A program made the translations under genes and the position numbers. From Chanos chanos (taxonomy: Eukaryota; Chordata; Actinopteri; Gonorynchiformes; Chanidae), in contig NC_044499.1 in the NCBI RefSeq assembly GCF_902362185.1, forward strand, positions 47,118,315 through 47,182,314: a stretch of 64,000 nucleotides of DNA. Direction: 5' to 3'. How positions within the stretch are numbered: position 1 is the first letter of the stretch; each line of letters opens with the position of its first letter. The notes under the pieces were generated by a model that had not been told where the DNA came from, did not search any database, and worked only from the letters and a program-made list of their open reading frames with translations. Of the stretch, positions 11,745 to 27,577 are shown piece after piece.

Positions 11745-11794
11745 ACAAAGCCTTACCTCCGCTCTCCAGCGCACACAAGCAAAACTATAAAAAG
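11745..11794 (+). other. ocm: 5' UTR exon of oncomodulin-like gene
   Basis: Inferred non-coding first exon between the TATA box and a strong donor (AAAAAG|GTAAGT, GT at 11795). The start is estimated. Exon 2 opens at 12457, seven bases before the ATG. Confidence 0.5.
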
Positions 11795-12463
11795 GTAAGT
11801 GTCAGGCAACGAATATACACGCTGTGGATGTCGTTATTCAACGCACAGTAGATCTTACCTTGATCTGGATGAAGTAACATGCATCATTTGCGGGAAAAGC
11901 CTTCTCTTTGTTTTAATTCTTGCTAATTTTCTCAAAGTAAACTGGAATGAGCATTTGCCGAATTACAAGGGAATGTAAGAATTGTTTGGAGAGCAGAAGT
12001 CCTGGCTTGGACATAAGATTCTTGTATGAACAATTTTACAATTTCAGTAACAGAGATATCAGAAGATTATAATGCATAATTGAAAAATATGAACATCTTT
12101 ATTAGTTTGGTTCTGTTGAGTGAAAGAAAGCATTTGCATTTGATATAAAAATGCTTGCTTTCATTCCATTTGAATCTTTAGCAGTCTGGTTTGTAAGTTA
12201 TTTCTCTATATAAATATATTCTTTCCAGTTCCTCTTTAGTTATGTATAAAGGGATGGTAACTGCCATATAGCAAAATATATACCCAAGTTGCATATGAAA
12301 TTATAAAATGGTCTTATCATCACATCATTAATGATAACTTTTTATTATTATTCACCGTATGAAGAAATGTGACAATCTTTGTAACAGGAGCAAGTTACGT
12401 ACGCCGTTTGGATCTCAGAATTTTGTGACATACCTGTCATTTCATTCTCCTGACAGAATTAAA

Positions 12464-15092
<2,629 letters not shown>

Positions 15093-15305
15093 GACAGTGT
15101 CTGTCCTACACTGCAGATCTTCACTCATCTGTCCGTGCACAGGGTGATTTCAGCCATCTCTGCGCTTTTTACCTTTCTTTCTCAACAGACATACCTGCAT
15201 GTGCTCCGTTGTGATTCTTTGCCCTTGTAACACCTGTTAAAAAAAAAACCCCTATGTGTCTGTGTTTTTTTTTCCCCCTGCAGAAGAGCATTATTTAGGT
15301 AAATG

Positions 15306-15311
15306 AATAAA
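15306..15311 (+). terminator. Poly(A) signal of oncomodulin-like gene
   Basis: AATAAA, 214 bp after the stop codon. Confidence 0.7.
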
Positions 15312-15319
15312 ATCTCTCA

Positions 15320-16670
15320 GACTGTAATGTGTGATGTCCTGACTTTAAATCTGACTTTGGTTAATGTGCACCACTTTAGTCTCAGTGATTTCTAAAGATC
15401 TTTTGGCTGGCAAAACCCAGATGTGCCCAATCTTTGTGCGGGAATTTACTGCGCGCTTCGAACTGAGAGAGGCATAATCCCACTTCGGGTCATTCAGTAT
15501 AGCCATGTAGTTTACCCAATCCAGATAGTTATTCTCAGTAACCTACTGCACACAAAAGTGCAAAAACTAAAATACATCCCACCTCACTATTTCAATAAAC
15601 CTCGAAACAAAAGGAGATGAGCTTCAAAGATTTAAAGGATTGTTACTGTACTGGAACATGGTGAGTCTAACATTACTTTTCAGAAGTAATACAACATTAG
15701 CCTACCAGCAGGAGACAAACTGTTAAAAGCATCGGAGCAATGGTAATTATACCCACCGCAGTAGTAATAGTTGTAATGTTCACATTTTCAAATTTGAATG
15801 ACATTGTTCATTGCTGCTACACCACCATATTAGCAATAGAGAGAAGTGTTCTTTATTATTCTCTATTGTAAATAGCACTCATAAATATTCTGATTTCTTC
15901 AGTGTCCAGAGCATAATAGAAGGAAGGATATATGACTGGCATTGAGTTGTTTCAAGTGCTGTACTGTTTAGTACATGATTTTTTTTACCCCTCAAATGAG
16001 AGACAAAACTGCTTCCAATCCCAACATACTACTCCTTACATGTCCTATCTAAAATGTAAGCTTGACATTTTACCAAGGTTTTAGAGGAAAAAGCACATCT
16101 CCTCAGTCAGCGGACTTGATGACCTAGCCTATAATAAACTAAGCATTTGGAAGGCGAATTATATCCATAACATGTACAGGCTACACTGGTATTGCGAAAG
16201 AGTCACGCTTAAGGGTGAATTTCAGGGACACATGAAACAAGCAGTGAGATTACAGTTACAATGCTGAAAAAGACGCCTTTGCCCAGTAAGCACTATGGTG
16301 ACAATTTTGTGATCTATTGGACTGAAAAAGCTACTTCAGTGTGAGTTTCCTATGGTCTCCAAACAAATTTTCCTAAATGTCAAGACTTCTGCAGCATTTT
16401 TGGAAAAAAAAAATACTTGGCGTGAGGCCTGCAGAGCATTTATTTATTTATTTAGTTTTTTTTTTGGTTTTTTTTTTTAGCAATTTTTAAAAGTTATTAT
16501 TGACACAAATTGAACATGCATACGGGAAGACACGCACTTAATACAGTATGCACACACATAAATTATTACAAATTATTACTAATGCGTGGGCTAATTAACA
16601 CGTATGCCTTATTATTAGCAAAGAAAACGTCTATTCCATGGTGATGTGGTACTGTGTTGAGAGCGAGCGC
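15320..16670. other. Intergenic between ocm and ccz1
   Basis: No gene recognised. Contains T-rich and TTTA-rich stretches (16438-16482). The ccz1 promoter should lie at its right end; I see no TATA box there, as expected for a housekeeping gene. Confidence 0.45.
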
Positions 16671-16739
16671 TTGTTCTACACGAGCGAGAAAAACTGAAAC
16701 ACAGATTAGGCAATGTGAAGCAGGAAGTATGTAAAGTCA

Positions 16740-16830
16740 CTTTCATTGAGCGACGCTTTTCTCTGTTTATTTTATATCATTCGTCAACAAACCAAACATT
16801 AGAGTTTGCCACGTTACCATGCTTTAAGAG
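16740..16830 (+). other. ccz1: Possible first 5' UTR exon of ccz1
   Basis: The donor AAGAG|GTAAGC (GT at 16831) would end a non-coding first exon. A second possible UTR exon, 17539-17613, has acceptor ATTGCAG and donor AAG|GTGAAG, and contains a short upstream frame beginning ATGCTTACC. The 5' edge is unknown and both are weak calls. Confidence 0.3.
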
Positions 16831-17781
16831 GTAAGCATCTTTGCTGTAGTGCACTCAGAATATTCTTTTCAGGCGTGGAAACTTGAACTGCAACACTGCA
16901 CGGTCTCAATAGCTAGCATGTTGTGCTAAATTAACTGGCTAGTGACATCCAAACTACTCACACTAGTCAGCATTAATTTTAACCACATCCCCTTTCTCTG
17001 AATTATGTATAAATTTTGTTTCTACCCTAAAACTCACCGCGTTTAATGTGTTATATGTGTTTATTTGATGCAGCCACCGACCGAGTTACTTATCTATTAG
17101 CTTTAAACTGATTTGACAGCACTATGGTTAGCTTACTAGCTTCATTCAGAGCAAACTCAACCTAAGCTAAAATGATCCAGATTGTTCAACTACAAAAAGC
17201 AGAAAAATAAGTCTTATTCTCTGAGATTCTCTCATTTAGCTCTTTGTAGCAGCAGTGCATTGCACAACGTGCTGTTTGGTTCTGTTTTGTAGGAAGTCAT
17301 CCTATTGCAGTAGTCTTGTCAGTTTGGTGTTTGTTTGATATTGTAGGCACTTTTGCTTGATTTGTCCACTTGCAGTATTTTGCCCTGGTTTGATTCATGT
17401 GTTTACTGTTTTTCACATGCTTTGTTTGAGGGGTTTTTTTTTGTGTGAGATCCAGTTAATACAGCCAACACACCCATTTCTGGTATCTTCTGTGCCTTGT
17501 AGCCAATGTCTTGTGCTTTGTTTTATTTGAAATTGCAGGTAAAGGCATGCTTACCGAGAAGCTTCAGAAGGCGACCAACTGTAAACTCAAACCACACTAA
17601 TGCTGATGATAAGGTGAAGTCACATAACAACGTGAAATTTCGGGAGATGCTTGTTTAAGACTAGCCACTAATTTGTGAGAGTGTAATACTGCAGCATTTT
17701 TAGTCCCCACTTTCTTCACAAGACGAATTCATTAAAGGATAACTGATGAATTCAGTCCTCTCTCTACTTTTCAGTCCGAGA

Positions 17782-20700
17782 ATGGCCTCTGGAACGCAAG
17801 AAAAACAATATAACCCATCGTTGCTCAACTTTTTCATTTATAATCCTAAATTTGGTCCACGGGAAGGAGAGGTAGTCTTTTTACTTTTTATCTTCATGGG
17901 CTTTTGAGAGTGTTTTTTATAATTAATTTTCCAAGAGATATAGGTTCACCAGTCTTTCAAGACCTAAGGTGTATTCCTGTCTTGGCATATTCAGTATCGT
18001 CCTCTGAAATGACTACAATGATTATTTTTTGTTTTTTTTTTCCTCAGGAAGAGAAGAAAATTTTGTTTTACCACCCTAGTGAAGTTGAGAAGAACGAAAA
18101 GATCCGAAATGTAGGACTCTGTGAGGCCATTGTTCAGTTCACCAGGTTGGTCAACCCCACTCCCCAAACTGTTTGTATAATCTCACGCTGAAATTGAGTC
18201 TGGCATGGTAACAAGACAGTGCTGGTTTTAAAGTAAGGAGGAATGAGAGGGAACTAAGTGAAACTGTGGTGCTTGGTATGTTTGACGATGATGATCTTGT
18301 GCTTTGGTAAGACAGCTGAACTGAAGTAAATGACTATAATGTCCTTTGTAATGCCAGAAGAGTGGAGTTTCATCTCTAAGCTCCTCCTTTTTTCTCCACA
18401 GAACGTTCTGTCCGACAAAGCCTGCGAAATCTCTCCACACGCAGAAAAACAGGCAGTTTTTCCACGAGCCAGAGGAGAATTTCTGGATGGTCATGGTGCG
18501 TGAACGTTCACGTTAAAACAAGTCAGATAAGCTTTTTAACCGCATTAGTCTTTGGTTTGTCATACGTGTTTCTACTACAACATAAATAATAAAATCATTT
18601 AGACATTTCATGGAACTTTTTGACAAAAAAAAAAAAATTGTGTCCATGAAATTTGTATGCTAATCTGTCTCTTAAAACATCATGAAACTTTATCTTAATG
18701 TAATGCGGACAGGTTTGTTTTTTTTTTTTTTCAAAATTGTATCATTCTCCCATCAGATAATAAGTCAGAGGAAAACTCTGATATAACGCCTGTGAAAATA
18801 CCTTATGATTCTGACACAGCTCATTTACTCTTTCTTTTTCATTTAAGGTTGTACGAAATCCAATGATTGAAAAGCCTAACAAAGATGGCAAACCTCCAAC
18901 CGTAGAATATCAAGAAGAAGAAATTCTAGTAAGCGCACAAGGGTGAAATTTCAATGTTCAAGCTGCACCTCTGACTGAAGCAGAACAAATGGTTGAGTCT
19001 TTTAGAGTCTCTCAAGCCTGTCTTTGTGTCTTTGTTTGTAGGACTCTGTTTATGGAGCAGTATTACAACAGTGCTACAGCATGTACAAGGTGAAAACTAT
19101 TTTAAAAACACCCTGTATTAAAAAGGCTGTTTACTATCGGCCATGATTGCTCAGTGAGACATAATAATAGCAGTGCTGATGATTTAATGGTTAATGACAC
19201 GTGTTGATTCTCACTCCTACCCTCTCCTTAGCTCTTCAATGGCACATTCAACAGGGCAATGGAGGCTGGTGGAGTGGAACTCCTTACTCAAAAGCTGGAA
19301 AAATTCTTCTACAGGGTAAATAAACTCAGTATTATCAGAAGATGTGATATACGCTGCCATTTTCCAAAAGGCTTTTGAATCACTCAGTACAGGAAACATC
19401 TGCCATCAGCTTGGTTTGAAGCCTTGAGCAAATTGAATTATTCGAGTCTTGTTTGTAATGAATCGCTAGAGAAATCTAGCAGTGCGTCTGAACAGCTTGC
19501 TTCTCTCGAGTGGACGTCGTTGCCTAATCAGTCCTTTGGTTCAGATTACCCTGCTTAAGTCTTGTGTGACCCATCAAGATGAAAGCGTTCGGTTAACTTA
19601 CCTGTCACCTGAACTCTGGCCTCACTCCCAGCGAAAGTGCAATGTATGCCTTAGGTTGAATGTCACCGCTGTGCAGTCACACTCATATCTGTTTACAGAC
19701 AGCATGTTTTCTTTTAAAATTGCATGACTCTCCTTGACAAGGGTGTTTGGAGGACCCCTGTTTTTTTTTTTGTTGTTGTTGTTGTTGTTGTTTTTTTTAA
19801 TTTAATATACAGATTTTTGAGTTGATCTTGTAATGTTTGGGACCTGTGTGGTCTTGTTAGAACTGTCACGTCCCTTGAACATTAAAATACTGCATTGTTA
19901 CCTGTAATTTAAACACTTAACAGAGATTCTGTGGGGTTTTTATTTGTTTTTTTTGTTGAATTGCAGTATCTGCAGACTCTTCACCTACAGACCTGTGACC
20001 TGTTGGATGTGTTTGGAGGGATCAGCTTCTTCCCCTTAGACAAAATGACTTACCTGAAGATTCAGTCGTTTGTCAACAGAGTGGAGGAGAGCTTGAGTCT
20101 GGTTAAATATACGGCCTTCCTCTATAACGACCAACTCATCTGGTATACTCAACATTTGTTGATACTGTATGTTTAGCATAGATGCTACAATTTCAGGGTC
20201 AGATACTTTTTGGGTGCCCCTTGCATACTGGCCCACATTACACCATATGCAAAACAATTTAGATGCAATATTTTGTAAGCTGGAGGACATCTGCATTAAG
20301 GAACAGTTGTGATTGAAGCATGTCGCATATTCAGGAAAGGCAAGCAACCATTTACCCATTTTGAATATGTTGGGCTTGAAGTTTGCTAGTTTTGTATTTA
20401 GCCATTTTCAGCCAGTAAAAATAACTAGCTCCTGTCTCCGTTTTCACTCTGCCCCCGCCGCCCCCCCCCCCCCCCCCCCCCCCTTTACCGCCTGTGCTCT
20501 ACAGAGTGAATGGTTTGTGTAGACTTCTATAGTAGCAATACCAAATTTCCTTAATGCTGCCGACCAAATACAGAAATTAGTATACCTTAAAATACATCTC
20601 TTAATCCTGTTTGCATGACTTGCCACTTGACTTTGATATTTTATTTTTATCAGTGACTTCTTTTACCTGAGCAGACCTGTCTGGTGTATTGAATTAAGCA

Positions 20701-23700
20701 AACACTAGTTACTTCTAGACATAAGGCTTAAATCAACATGTTTAATTTCGATCACGTGACAGTGTGATGTATTGAGACAGTGTTCAGTGATGAAGGTGAC
20801 AGTAACTCACAACCTGCAATCATAGATATAACAACCTTTAAAGGTAATATTGTATAGAGGAATGATATATTAAGATACACTAAATATCAAGGATATTATG
20901 CTATTATAAATGCCTTAGGTACAGTTTGTCATGTTATTTCTCTGTGCTTCTTTACAGGAGTGGACTGGAACAAGAAGACATGCGTATCCTGTACAAGTAC
21001 TTAACGACATCTCTGTTCCCAAGGCACTCGGAACCAGAGGTTAGAGAGTGATTTGTATATGGTTGTGCAATGCATTCTGGGTACACATGCTTCTGAATAG
21101 ACTCTTTGATTTGACACCGTTGCTAACCTTTAGTGCACGACTATACAAAATGCATTTACAGTGTTGTAAAACTGTGTGTGTATGTGTGTGTGTGTCATAG
21201 CTTGCAGGCAGAGACTCACCCCTAAGGCCAGAGGTCACAGGGAATCTTCTACACTATGGAAGGTATGATTAGATTTAATGTCCCGTGCTCTAACCTGTGG
21301 CCACAGGTCCTGGCTTCAAAGTCAGACTCCTGGCGTACTACCTGCTCTATAGGCTCCAGAGACATCTAATGCAACACCATAGCTTGATTTTGCTCCATCA
21401 ACAGTAATCAGCTTTGCAGGTTGCTCTCATTAGATGTGCAGAATTCTTGATGTGTTCACCCACAGTAATCAGAATAGAGCAATCTGAGGAAAAACACCCG
21501 TCCCTCCCTTGTCGTGTCCTCAGCTGACATGCCGATGTACTGTGATATGCTCAGTTACACAAGCTGTCCTATAACTGAGACACGACCTAGTGGGGTTAGG
21601 CATGACAAGAAGTAGACTCAATCTGACAGGCCACAGCTAACCTCTGGGAAATATATGACAAGATAATGTAGTAGAGGAATTAGAGGTCCACAAGGGTAAA
21701 GAAGTGTAACTGTGTACTCATTCTGAGTTTACACATGCACAGTACTGGAATAGCTTAGCGTCGACCCAAAACAAGGACCTCATAACAGGTTAGTTTTAGA
21801 ATTAGTCCTACTGGCACAGCTCTCTTAAGAGTCTATGAAAAGCTGGGGTTTTTTGGGTTTTTTTTCAGATTCATCGTATTGGCAAATATACACATTTACT
21901 GTTGTTCTGACTCATTTATGTAAATATTGAAATGATATACATGATGTTAAATTAATTACAGGTATATACATGTATGTATAATAGAGCTAGAATTGTTCTT
22001 TATCTGAAGTATTTAATTTTTGAGGTGCAATAAACTGCTGAGAAGCTGTGGTACTATGAATAGTTTTGATCAAGAGGCACAATGTCTTTTATTTATTTAT
22101 TTATTTTAACAAGATAATAACCATATTCATCTTTGTCGGTCTTAGCTTTCTCATTCTTGCTTATGTGTTCTTAACTCTTCCAGGTTTTTGACAGGGCCAA
22201 CTAATCTCAAAGATCCCGATGCAAAATTCAGATTCCCGAGAATATTTGTCAACACAGAGGACAGTTATGAGGAGCTGCATCTGATTGTTTATAAGGTAAG
22301 AAAGTTGGTAAAATCATAATGAATTTTTATGCATCCGGTGCATTGGCCTTCAAATTTAGAAGAAAAAAAAAATGAGTAGGCTTGCCCTTTCCTAATTTGT
22401 ATCATAAAGGTGATCTGAAAAGCAGATGAGGCTGTTATTTAGTAGCTTACACTGGCAGAAATTCGTTTAATCTGCGATTACTCAAGGACATCGTGAGGAC
22501 AGTCATGGTTCAGATGTCGGTGACTGAAATGCTTGCTTTCCATTTCCGTCTACGCCAGCGCTAAATAAATAATCTGAAAATTTGAAATAGTTTTTAAATG
22601 CAAACTGTTTTAAAAATATGCATTGTGGATTATACAAACATTGATGTTTAGTCTTGTGCATGAAATGTGAATTAGGATGTGTTGTGAAAAGTCAGAACTG
22701 ACACAGCATGGAACTGTAGCAGAGGTTTTAGGTCATTGTTAAAAAAAAAAAAAAATTCTTATGGTTTCAGGCAATGAGTGCAGCTGTGTGCTTCATGATA
22801 AGTGGTAAGCAATTTCTGTAATACTTATTGTGGTGACAAAACAGTAGTTTGGCTGCATGATTTAGCTGTGACCTGTCTAAGCTATTGAACTTAAACATGG
22901 TAAACTTCTGTCTAAAGAGCTGAACCTGTTTATGAAAATGACTGAAGTGGACGTCATGATGAAATTAACTGGCTGTCATCTCATTGTCTTGTCCGTGACT
23001 CCTCAGCATCAGTAGAACTGGGCCGGGAGTTCTGTGAACAGTTGGACGGTCTGGTTGGTCCTCAGCTGACTCTGCTGGCCTCAGACATCTGTGAACAGTA
23101 CAACATCAACAGGAGGCTATCAGGGTGAGTCCTAATCCACAGTCCAATGAAATGACTTCACTCTCGTGCATCATTAGAAATGGGAGGGGCCTGGTGTTGC
23201 GTCAGTGATGTGACATTGTACTCTGGACACCTTTACCCCAGTTATCATGGAGGAGTCATAGTTTTAGAAAAACTCTAACGAACTCTTCCAGTTCAGTTTG
23301 CACAGTGCAGAGGAAATTGTAAGCGACATAAATGAACCTGACTGTAACTCTCATCTCATTCTTTCCAGTTGTTGATAAGAATTAACAAAATGCTGCGTGT
23401 TAAGAAAAATATTTTATCGATGAGCCGTTCCGTGACTTAAGACATGGATGGGATCAGTGCAAAAAGTCACCAATTACGCATTCAAACTCTCAATTATTGA
23501 TGCCTTTGTTTTAGCTATCATTAAAACCATCTCCTTAGAGTGTCACTTTACTAATAATTACTCTGTAAATCTTTAATGTTCCTTACACATCTATTTGGTT
23601 TGATCCAGTGACTCCAGAAGCCGTTTATATTGACAGAGATAGATGGTCATTCATTTGTGTGCTAAATGCAGGTGGCTATTGTGTAAACTGTCTTGGAACA

Positions 23701-25162
23701 TCAATCACTTGATCTCATCCATAATGCATTTCTAAAAAGCCTGCCCTCGTATCACCTCGACTATTGTGCGTCTAAAATAAACCCTTTCATTTAAGTTTAC
23801 AGAAAACGCCTCAGAAGGTGGAATGCTTTAAAATCAGATTTGAAGCGATGAAGTAATATATATTCAGTCAAAATGTATCTTTGAGCTGTAAATCTTTCTT
23901 AATGACGTTTCAGGCCAGAGAAGGAGCCTCAGTTTAAGTTTATCTATTTCAACCATATGAACTTGGCCGAGAAGAGCACCATTCACATGCGCAAGACTGT
24001 CAGCGTCTCACTGACCTCTGTCCATCCTGACCTCATGAAGATCCTGGGTGACATCAACTGTGATTTCGCCAGGTGAACTCTCCCAGTCTCATCACCTCTA
24101 CTGAGTCCAACATATAGGACCAAGCTGAAGATGTATCCATGTTTTTAAGTTATGAACAAGAAAAGATCCTTAACATTAGGCTCACTAAATGCTCCATCAC
24201 AGTTACATTCTCATTTTAGCCTGACTTTTTTTTTTTACCATTAAGGTAGGTCTAAGGTGCCAATCCAGTTTCTAATTCAAAATTCATCTTGGAAAAAAAC
24301 TACAGGCTGCTTCTCTCAGCAATTATCCCCTTTTATCACCAAGTATGCCATCTGGTGACAATACCCAAGTGTGAATCGTGGTCTCTCTTTCATGTAGACC
24401 TTAAACTTGCTGTTCATGTAGTCTCTCTCCTCTCATTTCACACACATTTTTAATATTGATTTGCATGTCATTATCAGTGTGGATAGTTGGATCATTTCAT
24501 TTTGTAAAGGATGTAATTGAGATATAATTCTCTTTAAAGAAGATTAAATTTATAATCATGCTTCATTATCATGACGCCGCACAGCGGCAAAATGAATCGT
24601 CAGATTCTGTTTGTCTAAGAACGGGTGTTGAGAAAACAACCCACTGTCATATTTTACATAAGCACTGTCTTACTTCCAACTGAACTTTCTATGTATGTTT
24701 ATGTTTAGTACTAAAGTTGGCTGACTTGTCTGTATTTTTTTTTTCCCTCTCTCACAGGGTGGATGAAGACGAGGAAATCATTGTAAAAGCAATGACCGAT
24801 TACTGGGTTGTAGGCAAAAAGTCTGATCAGAGGGAGCTCTACGTCATCTTGAACCAGAAAAATGCCAACTTGATTGAAGTGAATGGTATGCCACCCTAAA
24901 AATGACATATTGTGCTTTCTTGGCAACGGTGTTTTAAATTAGATAAAATACATCTATTTCATAATCAGTACAAATTTGAGTTTTCATATTTGTTATGTGT
25001 TTAAAAGTGATCTAAGGTGGACAGTTGTACTGCCCTCTGATTTTATGATTTTTTTTTTTTTTTTCGCATGGCCAACTGAATTCTTGTCCTCTTTTTTGAC
25101 TTACAGAGGAGGTGAAGCGGTTGTGTGCAACACAGTTCAATAACATTTTCTTCTTGGATTGA
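17782..25162 (+). CDS. ccz1: CCZ1, subunit of Mon1-Ccz1 Rab7 exchange factor
   Basis: CCZ1 pairs with MON1 on late endosomes and autophagosomes, where the complex loads GTP on Rab7 and so drives endosome maturation and fusion with lysosomes. Fifteen coding exons join to 473 residues (human about 482): 17782-17871, 18048-18145, 18402-18495, 18848-18928, 19042-19089, 19232-19315, 19967-20142, 20958-21039, 21201-21262, 22184-22295, 22771-22804, 23007-23124, 23914-24072, 24758-24885, 25107-25162. The protein opens MASGTQEKQYNPSLLNFFIY. The longin domain runs from there (NFFIYNPKFGPREGE). Later blocks include LQTCDLLDVFGGISFFPLDK, YFNHMNLAEKSTIHMRK and the end RLCATQFNNIFFLD, all typical of CCZ1. 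There are three longin-type domains in the family. The ATG is seven bases after an acceptor. The 34-nt exon 11 was placed from frame and family sequence. No damage was seen. Confidence 0.97.
20451..20483. repeat. C-rich homopolymer in ccz1 intron
   Basis: C23 at 20461-20483, preceded by GCCCCCGCCG. The length may be unreliable in any assembly. Confidence 0.9.
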
Positions 25163-25670
25163 AGAAGAGGCAGATGAGAGGGATGGAGAAAGATCAGAAA
25201 AGAAAGTTGGACTATTTCACTACACTATAAACTGTCTGCTGTTCAAATTAATGACAGCATCAGTGTAATGCAATAATTGCATTGTAAAAAAAAAACAAAC
25301 AAAAAAAAAAACAACAATTTTCCACATCATGCAATTTTTTTAGATTTTTATTTAATCTATATAAAATGTGATCACTTTTCTTGTAATTAAATGTAAAGTC
25401 AGAATTTTATGGTTAATTATTTCTCTTCGAGTTTTTCTTTGTATGTGTGTACATACGTTGTCATGTTTAAAAACCATTCGCCATTCTTTTTTTTTTTTTT
25501 TCCTGCTCTCATTTCTTTCGGTTGTGATTTAACGTTTCTTTTTCAAGGGCACTCTGACATTTTTGCAGAATTCATTTCAGGTGTGTGTACTGGTTTCGGT
25601 TATGGTTAAGTCTGGTTAAAAAATCCCATTATGTCAACAGTATTGTGATTTATGAACATCCTCAGCTTCA

Positions 25671-25676
25671 AATAAA
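25671..25676 (+). terminator. Poly(A) signal of ccz1
   Basis: AATAAA, 508 bp after the stop codon. No earlier AATAAA was noticed in the 3' UTR. Confidence 0.65.
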
Positions 25677-25689
25677 TTGACAAATTTTA

Positions 25690-26690
25690 GTTGTCTCGTG
25701 TTTTATCTGTACCTTTATATCTGTGTCATGTATATGTCTTGAAAATGTTTCACTGACCTCACATGTCATGAAAAGCTTTAGCACTTTCTTATTTACTGCT
25801 GTGAGAGATGAATGAGAAGTTGTCTGTCTTTCCGTTCTCCTGCATATACTGTTACACCTGCTTCGAAATAAACAACCAGACAAAATGCAGACCAGATGGG
25901 CCGGGATAGGATCCTCTGTGTGATGGCAGCTGTGTCAATGACCTTCAGTATTCCTCTGCCTAGAGATATCAAAATTTGAAAGCTCTCGGTAAAGTGTTTT
26001 ATGGACATAAACGGAAATGAAATGAAATGTCAGTGCCTTGTTCCCGACACAGTATTTATCACAGACGAATTACATCATTGACCGAACGGATTACACAAAT
26101 GATCAAAAATCACGTATACGCGAAATCGGATCCAGAAAAGTTACGCGCAAAGGTGAACGCACCTCAACGGTTTATCCCGCCAACACCTTTAGGGAATTAA
26201 GTGCTTATCGCATTAGATGAATCATTTTCAAGTCAAAAAATGTGATTACCTGGTGAGCATCTGGCCTGGATAATGCACTCCAGCAATAATCTTCAACAGG
26301 CTTTATTCACATATGCATTCACTTGCATATTGAAAACCCACTCAAATCCATGGAGGTGCTGCGTGAGAGCTATAATCCCCATCGGTCCAACACTTCACGA
26401 TTTTCTCTTCCACACACTGGATTATTCTCATGTCGCCGTTGTCTGAATACAGAAAAGAAGAATTTAAGAAAAGACAATCATCAACGTATAGTCTACAAAA
26501 TATGCGATTCTGTTGTAGTTTCTACATTAATTTGTTTTGCCTGGCAACCCTCAGTTCATATTTATTTTCTCAATTTTTTCGATTATATACCACACAAAAT
26601 CTGCAATTACCTTTTTTTTCATTTATAGCCAAAAACATACAAAACAATCCAGCCTCTGTTAAGGCGTGGCTGTGCGTCTCTTCAACGACA
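25690..26690. other. Intergenic between ccz1 and dlgap5
   Basis: No gene recognised; its right end is the dlgap5 promoter. Short frames at 26323-26759 have no recognisable similarity. Confidence 0.45.
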
Positions 26691-26691
26691 A

Positions 26692-26771
26692 CCAATCCAT
26701 ACATTCTTGCTAAAACAGATCAGCCTATCAGCGAAAGGGAGTCAGATTTTCAAACCTGACCCGCCATCTTG
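26692..26771 (+). promoter_or_regulatory. Cell-cycle-type promoter of dlgap5
   Basis: In order: a CCAAT box (26692-26696, NF-Y type), TTCAAA at 26749-26754 (reverse complement TTTGAA, the CHR element bound by the DREAM/MuvB complexes), and CCGCCATCTTG at 26761-26771, a full YY1-type site of the kind often found just downstream of a start. There is no TATA box. DLGAP5 is a G2/M gene and CCAAT plus CHR is the usual layout of that class, so the elements fit the gene. Binding is inferred. Confidence 0.55.
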
Positions 26772-26887
26772 CATGTTTCGGTAGTGTTATGTAGACGTTG
26801 TAGCCAGGTGATATATACACGATTTGGTATTTAATGTAAAACAGTTTTATATTTTCTTAAGTGTCCAAGGAAGCGTGGAATTTACAG
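26760..26887 (+). other. dlgap5: 5' UTR exon of dlgap5
   Basis: A non-coding first exon ending at donor TTACAG|GTAACT (GT at 26888). The 5' edge is inferred from the YY1-type site. Exon 2 begins just before the start codon near 27577. Confidence 0.45.
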
Positions 26888-27577
26888 GTAACTATAACAT
26901 AACAATACAGCCATAAGGGTGAGCTGAATTGCAGTTTACTTTGTTTTTTGTTTATCGCTGCTTAGACAGTATCTTCCGTAAGCAGCTAACTACTGCGATT
27001 CTGTTGTGTTCGTTGACAATTTTCAGAATATTACCTCTATGTCTTTTCTATTAGTTTTAAGTGGTATCTATTAGATGTAAGTAATCATCATATTCGACAT
27101 CCATGAGATTATTTGTTTAAAAAAGGCCAGTATCATTACAACAACCAGTGTTATGGTGGAAGCAGTGGTAAACAGTCTATGCCAGTCAGTTGAATGAGTT
27201 GATGGCTAATGGCTAGCGAAGCTTGTCTCTAAATCAGCTACCTAACTATTTTAAAATACTACTACGTTGTTGCTAGCTAAACTCACCGACTATTTTAGTG
27301 TTTTTAATGCGAACCTATTGTTTGTCAAGTTAACTATTAATTTGTAAATATCTGGCCATCATTAGCTCTGTGTCTGTCACCATTTATGCGTTACTAGCTG
27401 TGAATTAAGGTAATGGTTACTCAAAAGTTAGAAAACTAAACAAAATGCAAACAACGAATAACAAGCACATATTTTGCTCAGTCTGACACCCTGTAATGCG
27501 AATGGGTGAATCCTAAATGAAACCCGATTCCTAAAGAAGTATCCGTTGTAAATGTTGAACCTCTTTACATGTCCAGA

